Both the position numbers and the translations under genes were made by a program. A stretch of DNA of 31,961 bases, taken from contig JBAZKK010000010.1 of the NCBI GenBank assembly GCA_041650795.1, positions 1 to 31,961 of the forward strand. Reading direction: 5' to 3'. How positions within the stretch are numbered: the stretch's first letter is position 1; the number at the start of each line of letters is the position of its first letter. The notes beneath the pieces were generated by a model, which was not told the DNA's origin, ran no database searches, and saw only the letters and a list, made by a program, of their open reading frames with translations. Source of the stretch: JBAZKK01 sp041650795 (lineage in GTDB: Bacteria; Omnitrophota; Gorgyraeia; Gygaellales; Profunditerraquicolaceae). Below are positions 6,952 through 14,623 of this stretch, one piece after another.

Positions 6952-6982
6952 GGGCCGGAGGTTCGATCCCTCTCGCTGGCTT
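6952..6982. repeat. Direct repeat copy 2 (tRNA-Thr 3' fragment)
   Basis: This is a second copy of the tRNA-Thr 3' end, 197 bases downstream of the functional one, with a single C-to-T change in the acceptor strand. No acceptor 5' strand, D arm or anticodon arm accompanies it, so it is a fragment and not a tRNA gene. Confidence 0.9.
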
Positions 6983-7019
6983 GAGTTTAACCAGAGACGT
7001 TTTCCTGCTCAATTTGGTA

Positions 7020-7043
7020 GTGTCTTAAAGAGAAGGCACTTTT
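7020..7043 (+). terminator. Possible rho-independent terminator
   Basis: GTGTCTT and AAGGCAC form a 7-bp stem (with one G-T pair) around the loop AAAGAG and are followed directly by TTTT. It could end the tRNA-Thr transcript before the MFS gene. The stem is modest and the T run is short. Confidence 0.45.
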
Positions 7044-7068
7044 CAGTACCATGAGAAAGGCATCTCCT

Positions 7069-7127
7069 TTTTACAGTTTCCGCTTTGAGTTGGAAAGCGT
7101 TTCTGCTTTGGATTGGAAAGTGTTTCT
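7069..7127. repeat. Array 2 of 23-bp phased palindromes
   Basis: Two clear units, GGAAAGCGTTTCT (7092-7104) and GGAAAGTGTTTCT (7115-7127), are preceded by a degenerate half unit ending CAGTTTCC (7069-7081). The centres fall at 7075, 7098 and 7121, exactly 23 bases apart. The array ends 11 bases before the MFS start codon, so it overlaps any leader or promoter. Confidence 0.85.
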
Positions 7128-7138
7128 GCTTTGGATAT

Positions 7139-8407
7139 ATGGCGAGATTCAGGAAGGTATTAAAAAACCGTAATTTTTTCCTCTTGTGGGTGGGCCAGGT
7201 TATCTCTCAATTAGGGGATAGGCTTGACCAGATGGCCCTTATCGCCCTGGTATATTCCCGCGCCCAAGGTTCGACGCTCGGCCTCGCCAAGATACTTTCT
7301 TTTACAATTATTCCGGTTTTTATCATCGGCCCCCTAGCCGGGGTTTACGTAGACAAGTGGGACCGCCGGCGCACTATGTATGCCTGCGATTTCCTGCGCG
7401 CCACCCTGGTATTTACCATCCCGTTTTTCCTCTTTTCACTGAAGAATCTTGTGCCTATCTATGTTATTATCTTTTTGGTTTTTGCGGTCGGCAGGTTTTT
7501 TGTTACCGCAAAATTAGCGGTTATACCGGACCTGGTAGACAAGGAAGACCTTCTGATAGCTAACTCCCTGGTTAATACCACCGGCATGATTGCGGCGATA
7601 CTCGGTTTCGGCATAAGCGGCGTGCTGGTGGATTGGCTGGGCGCTAAAAGCGGCTTTTACCTCGATGCGTTCAGCTTTCTCGTATCGGCGATTTTTATAT
7701 TTCTGATTGCGTCCAAAGCCAAGGTCGCCATGGACCTGCGCCGCGTCAGTAAGGATATCGTAGATGTCATACGCAAGTCAGTCTTCCAGGAAATCAAGGA
7801 AGGGGCCCTTTATTTTATAAGGCGCAGTGAGATACGTTTTGCTGCCGGGGTGATGTTTCTTCTCTGGTCGGCGCTCGGCGCAATCTATATTGTATTGATA
7901 GTCTTTGTGCAGAATACCCTGGATTCCGCGGTGAGGAGCGCAGGGACTAAAGACCTGGGGTTGTTAATTATGTTTTTGGGGGTAGGGCTTTTTGCAGGCT
8001 CCATGCTTTATGGACGCCTGGGCCAGAGGGTGTCCCATTATAAAACGATATTCGCTTCCCTGACTTTAAGCGGGATAATGCTGGTTGTTTTTGCCCTCGT
8101 CATTAATGCCTCGCGGGATTTCGGGATAGCAGCCTGGCTGGCACTGGGGCTGGGGTTAGTCGTCTCGCCGATTATGATTGCTACCAATACCATCATCCAT
8201 AAGGTCAGCGATAACGAGATGATGGGCAAGATATTCAGTTCTCTGGAGATTATCATGCACCTGGGATTTATCCTGTTTATGTTTTTAAGCAGTATGCTGG
8301 CCGAGCGCATACCGGAGGTGGCGATACTGGTGGCAGTAGGCTGCGTATTAACGGCCCTGGGTGTCATAAACTTTGTTTGTCACCGTAAGATACCATGGTT
8401 AGATTAG
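7139..8407 (+). CDS. Major facilitator superfamily efflux transporter
   Basis: This 12-helix permease has 422 residues from the ATG at 7139. An in-frame upstream start at 7085 would translate the 23-bp repeat array into an 18-residue artefact, so I reject it. The protein opens with RNFFLLWVGQVISQLGD, typical of the EntS/MFS_3 group. Motif A of the family is seen in GPLAGVYVDKWDRRRTM between helices 2 and 3. The C-terminal half starts near the long loop at about residues 205-235. The group mostly exports drugs or siderophores by proton antiport. The stop overlaps the rnfC start by 13 bases, so it may be the first gene of the rnf transcript, although the functions are not obviously linked. Confidence 0.85.
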   Translation: MARFRKVLKNRNFFLLWVGQVISQLGDRLDQMALIALVYSRAQGSTLGLAKILSFTIIPVFIIGPLAGVYVDKWDRRRTMYACDFLRATLVFTIPFFLFSLKNLVPIYVIIFLVFAVGRFFVTAKLAVIPDLVDKEDLLIANSLVNTTGMIAAILGFGISGVLVDWLGAKSGFYLDAFSFLVSAIFIFLIASKAKVAMDLRRVSKDIVDVIRKSVFQEIKEGALYFIRRSEIRFAAGVMFLLWSALGAIYIVLIVFVQNTLDSAVRSAGTKDLGLLIMFLGVGLFAGSMLYGRLGQRVSHYKTIFASLTLSGIMLVVFALVINASRDFGIAAWLALGLGLVVSPIMIATNTIIHKVSDNEMMGKIFSSLEIIMHLGFILFMFLSSMLAERIPEVAILVAVGCVLTALGVINFVCHRKIPWLD

Positions 8408-9678
8408 CGGATAATAAGCATTATACCGAGGAGAGAGCTATTGAGGCATTGCCGTTTCCTACGAGGGTTTACCTGCCGCTCTCGCAGCATCTGGGAAAGG
8501 CCTGCAATCCTGAGGTGAAGGTCGGGGATGTTGTTTTGACCGGCCAGCGCATCGCTTCCATTGAGGCGCATGTCACCGCGCCAATCCATGCCTCGATATC
8601 AGGGAAAATCAGCGCAATACAGCAGTGGCCTCATCCGGCACTGGGAAGGTGCCAGGCCATAGTTATTGACGGAGACGGCAAAGACGGTAAGGCGCCTTTT
8701 AAGGCCAGGACCGATAACGAGGTAGAGAAACTTACGCCTGATGATATCAGGCAGATAGTCCGGGATGCCGGCATAGTAGGCATGGGGGGCGCGTCTTTTC
8801 CTTCTTATATAAAGCTCACTCCTCCCAAGCCGGTTGATGTCCTGTTAGTTAATGCCGCAGAGTGCGAGCCGTATCTTACCGGTGATTACCGCCTTATGTT
8901 AGAGAAGACTCCGGAGATCTTTAAAGGGATAAAGGCGGCAGCAGGCTGCCTAGGCGTAAAAAAGGTATTTATTGCCGTTGAAAACAACAAACCCGCGGCT
9001 ATCGCAAGGTTTAGGGAGTTGTCAGCAGCCCAGGGGATTGATATTAACGTAAAGGTTTTAAAGTCGGCATATCCGCAGGGTGGGGAAAGGCAACTCATCA
9101 GGAATATAATAGGAAAGGATGTTCCGTCTGGGAAGCTGCCTTTTGAAAACGGGGTAGTGGTGCATAATGTAGCGACGCTGTTTGCCGTCTATGAAGCGGT
9201 TTACTGCGGTAGGCCTTTATACCAGCGGGTGGTAACGGTTACCGGAAGCCGGCTGGAGAACCCCCGGAATCTTTTGGTGCGCCTGGGTACACCCATCAGG
9301 GAACTTATCGGTTTCTGCAAGCCTAGGGTTGACGGTATTTCCCGTATCGTTATCGGAGGCCCGATGATGGGTATCGCTCAGTACACCCAGGATGTGCCGG
9401 TGATTAAATCCACTACCGGGGTAGTGCTGTTTAGCGAGAAAGAAGCTCCAGTGCTGGAAGAGGGGGCCTGTATCCGTTGCGGCTCCTGCGTGCGGGCATG
9501 CCCGGCTGGATTAATGCCGTGCCTCATTAATCTGGCATCGGAGAAAGAACTCTGGAAAGAGGCAAAGGCTTATTGCGCGCTTGATTGCATCGAGTGCGGG
9601 CTCTGTAATTATGTTTGTCCCGCAAACCGCAGATTGACCCAGTCCATCAAGAGAGCGAAGCTTGAGGTAGTAAAATGA
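8395..9678 (+). CDS. rnfC: Rnf complex subunit RnfC
   Basis: RnfC is the peripheral subunit of the ion-translocating ferredoxin:NAD+ oxidoreductase and holds the NADH/FMN site and two [4Fe-4S] clusters. In this 427-residue protein the glycine-rich flavin/NADH region (GIVGMGGASFPSYIKL) is near residue 125, followed by LLVNAAECEPYLTGD. The cluster motifs CIRCGSCVRACP (359-370) and CIECGLCNYVCP (398-409) are near the end. It lacks the long alanine/lysine-rich C-terminal tail of enterobacterial RsxC, as in clostridial-type proteins. It is the first of six contiguous subunit genes. The start overlaps the MFS gene; no strong ribosome site is visible, so coupled translation is likely. Confidence 0.96.
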   Translation: MVRLADNKHYTEERAIEALPFPTRVYLPLSQHLGKACNPEVKVGDVVLTGQRIASIEAHVTAPIHASISGKISAIQQWPHPALGRCQAIVIDGDGKDGKAPFKARTDNEVEKLTPDDIRQIVRDAGIVGMGGASFPSYIKLTPPKPVDVLLVNAAECEPYLTGDYRLMLEKTPEIFKGIKAAAGCLGVKKVFIAVENNKPAAIARFRELSAAQGIDINVKVLKSAYPQGGERQLIRNIIGKDVPSGKLPFENGVVVHNVATLFAVYEAVYCGRPLYQRVVTVTGSRLENPRNLLVRLGTPIRELIGFCKPRVDGISRIVIGGPMMGIAQYTQDVPVIKSTTGVVLFSEKEAPVLEEGACIRCGSCVRACPAGLMPCLINLASEKELWKEAKAYCALDCIECGLCNYVCPANRRLTQSIKRAKLEVVK

Positions 9679-10196
9679 AAGAGATGGCGCGTTACGGACT
9701 TGTCCTGAGCTTAATCTGCGTAGTGGCGAGCGCATCTTTGGCTCTGGTCAATAGGATTACCAAGCCGCGCATTATCGCCCAGGCCAGGGCAGAGGAAGAG
9801 GCGAGCCTGAAAGAGGTTATGCCGGAGGCAATACGCTTTGAAGCCGTAAAATCGGGGGGGAGCGTTTTATATTATAAGGCCTACGGACCGGACGCTAAGA
9901 TTATCGGCGCCGCCTTTAAGGCTGCCCATAAAGGGTATTCCAGCGTAGTAGAGACAATGGTGGGGATGAAAATAGACGGCACGATTTGCGCCATCAAGGT
10001 GGTAAGCCAGAATGAAACCCCCGGATTGGGAGCGCGTATCAGCGAGCCGTCTTTTGCCGGGCAGTTTAAAAACAAAGACATTGATTTAGACGGCGTCCAG
10101 GCCATTACAGGCGCTACCATTTCATCGCGCGCCGTGATTGATGCCGTAAAAGAAAAGGCTCGAGAGATCGAAGGGTTAATTAAAGATGCACGATAG
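9675..10196 (+). CDS. rnfG: Rnf complex subunit RnfG (covalent flavin subunit)
   Basis: This 173-residue protein has one N-terminal membrane anchor (about 7-26) and an FMN-binding domain outside the cytoplasm. The flavinylation motif is TGAT at 145-148 in DGVQAITGATISS; FMN would be esterified to Thr148 by the ApbE flavin transferase. The segment NETPGLGARI (113-122) is also typical of RnfG/NqrC. It overlaps rnfC by ATGA and has a GAGGT ribosome site 7 bases ahead. No apbE gene is in the window. Confidence 0.95.
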   Translation: MKEMARYGLVLSLICVVASASLALVNRITKPRIIAQARAEEEASLKEVMPEAIRFEAVKSGGSVLYYKAYGPDAKIIGAAFKAAHKGYSSVVETMVGMKIDGTICAIKVVSQNETPGLGARISEPSFAGQFKNKDIDLDGVQAITGATISSRAVIDAVKEKAREIEGLIKDAR

Positions 10197-11127
10197 ATTG
10201 GTAGTTTCTACATCGCCGCACCTGCACGCCGGGGAATCCACCAGCCGTATTATGTGGCTGGTGGTCTTAAGCTTGGTGCCTGCCGGGATAGCAGGCGTGG
10301 TTATCTTCGGGTTGTCCGCTCTGGGCGTGATAGCGCTGGGGATAGCTTCCGCAGTGTTCGCCGAGGCGCTCCTGGAGGCGCTGACAAAAAGGAAGATTAC
10401 AATTCTAGACGGCAGCGCTTTTCTCACCGGATTATTGCTTACCTATAACCTTCCTCCCAATGTGCCTTTCTGGCTCCCTATTGCAGGGTCGGTTTTTTCA
10501 ATTGCCGTCGGGAAACATGTTTTCGGAGGCCTGGGGCAGAATATCTTTAACCCCGCCCTGGTGGGAAGGGTTTTTTTGATAGCAAGCTGGCCAAGATATA
10601 TGACGAGTTTTACGAGGCCCCTGGCTTATGATGCCGTTACCCAGGCCACGCCTTTGGCAGCCTTAAAGGAAGGCAAGAGCCTGGAAGGCATCTCGCACCT
10701 GGATCTGTTCCTGGGGTTGCGTGGGGGATGTATTGGGGAGGTGTGCATTGTGGCTCTCCTTGCCGGAGCGCTGTTCCTCCTCGTAATGGGTTATATCAGC
10801 TGGCATACGCCGTTAAGTTTTATTCTTACCACTGCCGCCATTACCTTTGTTTTTGGGCCCGACGGCCTATTCAGCGGGAATTGGGTTTTCCAGATATTGA
10901 CAGGCGGGTTAGTCCTCGGCGCATTTTTTATGGCTACGGATTACGTTACCTCTCCGCTTACCCGTAAGGGGCAGATTATCTTCGGTATTGGCTGCGGGTT
11001 GATTACCGCAGTGATACGGCTCTGGGGAGGTTATCCCGAGGGGGTATCATACGCGATATTGATGATGAATGCGGCAACGCCGGTTATCGACCGTTTCACA
11101 AAAACGAGGGTTTACGGGACCAGATGA
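10186..11127 (+). CDS. rnfD: Rnf complex subunit RnfD
   Basis: RnfD is an integral membrane subunit related to NqrB that carries a covalent flavin and helps form the ion path. This 313-residue protein has about nine hydrophobic helices. It contains the family signature GGLGQNIFNPALVGRVFL (about 114-131) and a flavinylation-type motif TQAT in YDAVTQATPL with Thr155 as the expected attachment point; the usual second-position Gly is Gln here. The ending, including GGYPEGVSYAILMMNAATP, is typical. It overlaps rnfG by 11 bases. The gene order C-G-D differs from the C-D-G order reported for Acetobacterium and clostridia. Confidence 0.95.
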   Translation: MHDRLVVSTSPHLHAGESTSRIMWLVVLSLVPAGIAGVVIFGLSALGVIALGIASAVFAEALLEALTKRKITILDGSAFLTGLLLTYNLPPNVPFWLPIAGSVFSIAVGKHVFGGLGQNIFNPALVGRVFLIASWPRYMTSFTRPLAYDAVTQATPLAALKEGKSLEGISHLDLFLGLRGGCIGEVCIVALLAGALFLLVMGYISWHTPLSFILTTAAITFVFGPDGLFSGNWVFQILTGGLVLGAFFMATDYVTSPLTRKGQIIFGIGCGLITAVIRLWGGYPEGVSYAILMMNAATPVIDRFTKTRVYGTR

Positions 11128-11729
11128 AAAGCTGTCTTAAGGAATTCGCCAAGGGGATTTTTAGGGAAAACCCTACTTTTGTATTGGTACTGGGTTTATG
11201 CCCTACGCTGGCGGTTTCGGTTTCCGTGATAAACGGCATCGGAATGGGTATCGCCGCTACCTTTGTGCTCTTGGGTTCCAATATCATCATCGCGATGATT
11301 AAGAATCTTATACCGGAGAGGATACGTATCCCGTGTTTTATCGTAGTGATTGCCACCTTCGTTACTATTGCGGAGATGGCGATGAAAGCGTATAGCCCGG
11401 CCCTGAACCGTTCTCTGGGCATATATGTTCCGCTTATCGTGGTAAACTGCATGGTGCTGGGCAGGGCAGAGGCATACGCCAAGAAATCCGGCATCCTCAG
11501 TTCTTTTTTTGACGGCTTGGGCATGGGGGTGGGTTTTACCTGGGCGCTGGTTCTTATCTCCGCTATCAGGGAATTCTTCGGCTCAGGCCAACTGGTGGGC
11601 CGCACTGTATTTAAGGGGTTTGAGCCGGCATTTGTGCTGGGCATGCCGCCGGGAGCGCTTTTGGTAATTGGTTTATTACTGGGTTTCTTCAACGTTTTAA
11701 AACAGCGCAAGGGGCAAAGGGAGGGTTAG
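11124..11729 (+). CDS. rnfE: Rnf complex subunit RnfE
   Basis: This 201-residue membrane subunit is related to NqrD. The diagnostic ENPTFVLVLGLCPTLAVS (about 14-31) contains the membrane cysteine that, with RnfA, is thought to hold an intramembrane iron-sulfur centre. A second half-repeat motif, YVPLIVVNCMVLGRAEAYA, is also standard. Six helices are predicted. Its ATG overlaps the rnfD stop (ATGA), with no strong separate ribosome site. Confidence 0.96.
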   Translation: MKSCLKEFAKGIFRENPTFVLVLGLCPTLAVSVSVINGIGMGIAATFVLLGSNIIIAMIKNLIPERIRIPCFIVVIATFVTIAEMAMKAYSPALNRSLGIYVPLIVVNCMVLGRAEAYAKKSGILSSFFDGLGMGVGFTWALVLISAIREFFGSGQLVGRTVFKGFEPAFVLGMPPGALLVIGLLLGFFNVLKQRKGQREG

Positions 11730-12338
11730 TTGGACGCAGGGCAGTTTTTGACTATTTTTATCTCGGCAGTATTCATATCCAACGTCATATTGTCGCGATT
11801 CCTGGGGCTTTGCTCTTTTATCGCCATTTCCAAGGAGACGAGACCTGCAGTGGCAATGGGTTTTTCGGTAACGTTCGTTGCTACCATGTCTTCCGTCATC
11901 ACCTGGTTTATCTACCGTTACCTGCTTATCCCGTTTAACCTGACATACCTGCGTACTATTTCCTTTATCCTGGTTATTGCTACCTTTGTGCAGCTGGTGG
12001 AAATGGTTATCCGTAAGGCGAGCCCCCCGTTATACAGGTTCTTCGGGATATACCTTCCTTTGATTACGGTCAATTGCGCGATTATGGGGGTGGCGGTTTT
12101 AAACTCGGATATGTTTTTTGTCAATAATAAGGCAGTGGCGGGAAGTTTCTATTACGCAGTATTCCAGGGGTTCTGCGTCGGCCTGGGTTTTACGCTGGCG
12201 ATGTTCTTGATGTCCGGGATAAGGGAGAGGCTCCAGCTTTGCCGCGTACCGGAGGCGCTGAAGGATTTTCCGCTGGCGTTTATCGTAGCTTCAATTATGA
12301 GTTTGAGCTTTATGGGGTTCAACGGGTTTAGGTTCTGA
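11730..12338 (+). CDS. rnfA: Rnf complex subunit RnfA (TTG start)
   Basis: This 202-residue, six-helix subunit is homologous to RnfE and NqrE. It opens with FISAVFISNVILSRFLGLCSF, containing the conserved membrane cysteine. YLPLITVNCAIMGVAV supplies the matching motif of the second half. The reading frame starts at TTG directly after the rnfE stop. The GGGAGG at 11719-11724 supports this start with about 5 bases spacing, and no ATG in frame would keep helix 1 complete. RnfA and RnfE are thought to form the antiparallel membrane core. Confidence 0.95.
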   Translation: MDAGQFLTIFISAVFISNVILSRFLGLCSFIAISKETRPAVAMGFSVTFVATMSSVITWFIYRYLLIPFNLTYLRTISFILVIATFVQLVEMVIRKASPPLYRFFGIYLPLITVNCAIMGVAVLNSDMFFVNNKAVAGSFYYAVFQGFCVGLGFTLAMFLMSGIRERLQLCRVPEALKDFPLAFIVASIMSLSFMGFNGFRF

Positions 12339-13123
12339 TGGGGATATTATTACCGGTTATAACCTTAAGTGTATTAGGCCTTCTCTTCGGCATCGGCTTG
12401 GCGATTGCCTCTAAGCGGCTGGCGGTGCATGTTGACCCGCGCCTGGAGCAGATTCACGGCCTGCTGCCGGGTTCCAACTGCGGAGCCTGCGGAGGAGCGG
12501 GCTGTTTTGGTTTTGCCGAGTTAGTGCTCAGCGGCAAACTTCCCGTGGATGCCTGCAGGGTAAGCGAACAGGAGGCGAAGGAAAAGATTGCGCGCATCCT
12601 CGGCCAGAGCCTGGCAAAAAGTGTCAAGAAAATAGCTACCTTTCACTGTTACGGCGGCAAAAAAGTCAATGACCGTTTCACCTATGCGGGGATAGAGGAC
12701 TGCGCGGCGGCGAATTTAGCCTTGGGAGGGCAGAAGTCCTGTTCATGGGGATGCCTGGGGTTCGGCACCTGCGTTAAATCCTGTCCTTTTGGGGCTATCA
12801 GCATGTCTGATGAAGGCCTGCCGGTAGTGGATGAGGACAAATGCAAGGCCTGCAATAAATGCGTAGAGGCCTGCCCCAAAAAATTATTCAGCTTAGTACC
12901 GTTAGCGCAGAATGTCTATGTAGCATGCAGTTCACATGATCCCGGCCGCGACACCAAGGCAGTATGTCCTGTAGGTTGTATCGCCTGCCGTCTCTGTGAG
13001 AAGGCCTGCAGGTTCGACGCCATTCATGTAGTTGATAACCTGGCAATTATAGATTATAATAAATGCACTTCCTGCGGCGAATGCATAAAGGTCTGCCCCG
13101 TGAAGACTATCAGGACAAGATGA
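12338..13123 (+). CDS. rnfB: Rnf complex subunit RnfB (long, ferredoxin-rich form)
   Basis: RnfB accepts electrons from ferredoxin. The 261-residue protein has one N-terminal helix (about 3-25). The motif NCGACGGAGC with Cys48, 51, 56 and distal Cys73 holds one [4Fe-4S] cluster. Four further cysteine groups follow: C-x4-C-x3-C at about 139-149, CKACNKCVEACP (169-180), CIACRLCEKACR (214-225) and CTSCGECIKVCP (243-254). This is a longer cluster wire than that of enterobacterial RsxB, which has two ferredoxin-type clusters after the N-terminal one, and it fits the clostridial/acetogen style. The start overlaps the rnfA stop (TGATG), and the stop overlaps purN. Confidence 0.95.
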   Translation: MGILLPVITLSVLGLLFGIGLAIASKRLAVHVDPRLEQIHGLLPGSNCGACGGAGCFGFAELVLSGKLPVDACRVSEQEAKEKIARILGQSLAKSVKKIATFHCYGGKKVNDRFTYAGIEDCAAANLALGGQKSCSWGCLGFGTCVKSCPFGAISMSDEGLPVVDEDKCKACNKCVEACPKKLFSLVPLAQNVYVACSSHDPGRDTKAVCPVGCIACRLCEKACRFDAIHVVDNLAIIDYNKCTSCGECIKVCPVKTIRTR

Positions 13124-13725
13124 TGAATATTGCGGTTTTTGCTTCCGGCCGGGGGACAAATTTCTCCGCCATTGCCCGCGCGGTAAAAAAGGGGATGATA
13201 AAAGCCAACCTGGCCCTCTTGGTATGCGACCAGCCTAATGCAGGGGTGTCAGCGCGCGCCCGGCGCGCCGGGGTTAAGATTGCCCTGGTAGAGAGGCAGG
13301 ATTTTAAAGATAACGACGGATTTGAGGCTGAGATTATTCGGCATCTCGAGGATAATAATATCGGGCTTATTCTGCTGGCAGGGTATATGCGTATGTTAAG
13401 CAGGGGGTTCGTCGAGCGCTATAAGAATAAAATAATCAATATCCATCCGAGTATCCTGCCTGCCTTCAAGGGCACCGAAAGCATCAAGGATGCCTTTGAA
13501 TACGGCTCTAAACTTACAGGGGTAACGGTGCATTTCGTTGACGGGGAGATGGACCATGGCCCCATCATCCTGCAGGGGGCGGTTGAGATAAGAGAGGCCG
13601 ATACCTTAGGGGCCCTGGAGGCCAGGATTCATAAACTTGAGCACAAGCTTTACCCCCAGGCTGTTAATCTTTATTTATCGGGCAAGCTTAAGGCGGAGGG
13701 GAGGAAGGTTAGGGTTTCTATCTGA
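13123..13725 (+). CDS. purN: Phosphoribosylglycinamide formyltransferase (PurN)
   Basis: This enzyme transfers a formyl group from 10-formyl-THF to GAR, the third step of purine synthesis. From the second of two adjacent ATGs (13120 and 13123) it has 200 residues, and the catalytic trio falls on Asn106, His108 and Asp144, the numbering of the E. coli enzyme, which supports this start. SGRGTN at 8-13 is the phosphate site, NIHPSILPAFKG the active-site loop, and DHGPII contains Asp144. An AGGA at 13112-13115 serves as ribosome site. It overlaps rnfB by one base and is thus co-expressed with the energy complex. The 3' end overlaps the convergent lipoprotein gene by 8 bases. Confidence 0.95.
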   Translation: MNIAVFASGRGTNFSAIARAVKKGMIKANLALLVCDQPNAGVSARARRAGVKIALVERQDFKDNDGFEAEIIRHLEDNNIGLILLAGYMRMLSRGFVERYKNKIINIHPSILPAFKGTESIKDAFEYGSKLTGVTVHFVDGEMDHGPIILQGAVEIREADTLGALEARIHKLEHKLYPQAVNLYLSGKLKAEGRKVRVSI

Positions 13726-14623
13726 TGCGCCCGAACCATACCTGCGCGCGGGTCAGGATAACCTTGCTGTTGTCTGAGAGGTTGTCAAATTCCAGGCGGT
13801 CAAAATTCCTGAAGTTGTAATTCCTGATGGTATAGATTGCCGCTGCGATTATTTCCTTGTTAATATCTTCGCTTTGTTCCACTTCCGGCTTTCTGAATTT
13901 TAATCTTATTCTTTGCTCAATCTGCTTCATTATAAAATCCCGCATGGTAATTTCCTGCCAGTCGAGATGGAGCCCTTCCTTATCCCCGATAATCTGCTGC
14001 GGCGCCACGTTGTAGTCCTGGATGGTGCGGTGAGTGTATTCGTAGGAATCCATAATGCCGTAGGAGAGTTTTTTGAGGTCCGGGTAATACATTATTTCTT
14101 TGATTTCAAAACCGTTTTTGATATCGGCTACCACCAGGCATAAAAACCTTACCTTTTCGCTCTGGGAATAGCCGGTATCGTGGAGCACGCGCAGCGCTAC
14201 CTTGCTGAGCTTGCTGATCCTTTGCGATACCTCCTTGTTATACTGATAGGGGGGGTTGGGGACGTGTTTTTCATAAACGGGCTTAACGAGGTATTCCAGG
14301 GTTATGGTTCCGTCTAAGCCTTTAGTGGAATAATTAGCTTTGCAATAATCTACCGTGAAACGCTCCAGGGTTTTTTGGGGTTTCCCCTTTGCGGGGACAA
14401 AGATATCCTCTACCGGCAGGTAAATCCAGAGCGTATCCCCGGCAAACCTTGCGCGGCAGTCGATCTGGTATTCCTTGGCTGCGGTGTTATGGATGGCGTT
14501 CTGGACGTCTTCTTTGCTGTAGGACGGAATTGTGGCAGAGGAGCATCCAGCGAGCAGGGCCGCCGTAAACAGGAGGTTAAGGGCGGTTCTTGCCAAATTC
14601 TTTGAAGATAGCCTCAATCTCAT
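13718..14623 (-). CDS. Predicted lipoprotein of unknown function, overlapping the protease gene
   Basis: This 301-residue protein has a lipoprotein signal peptide: basic start, hydrophobic core, then LLAGC with the lipidated Cys27. After a Ser-rich linker it continues as a soluble, mixed-charge domain with no motif I recognise; the stretch YNVAPQQIIGDKEGLHLDW near residue 205 looks well structured. It begins inside the 3' end of the ftsH-like gene (47-base overlap), so both are probably made from one transcript and may act together in the envelope. A TTG ten codons later would keep a shorter signal peptide and is an alternative start. Function unknown. Confidence 0.75.
   Translation of the reverse strand: MRLRLSSKNLARTALNLLFTAALLAGCSSATIPSYSKEDVQNAIHNTAAKEYQIDCRARFAGDTLWIYLPVEDIFVPAKGKPQKTLERFTVDYCKANYSTKGLDGTITLEYLVKPVYEKHVPNPPYQYNKEVSQRISKLSKVALRVLHDTGYSQSEKVRFLCLVVADIKNGFEIKEIMYYPDLKKLSYGIMDSYEYTHRTIQDYNVAPQQIIGDKEGLHLDWQEITMRDFIMKQIEQRIRLKFRKPEVEQSEDINKEIIAAAIYTIRNYNFRNFDRLEFDNLSDNSKVILTRAQVWFGRIR

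Noticed and set aside
6674..7012. Minus-strand frame of 112 codons across tRNA-Thr and the repeats
   Set aside because: It runs antisense through a functional tRNA, its duplicate and the hairpin element; such frames are common artefacts of tRNA-like repeats.
11096..11710. Minus-strand frame of 204 codons
   Set aside because: It is opposite rnfE, whose motifs are unmistakable; the antisense product is Pro/Thr/Lys-rich without structure.
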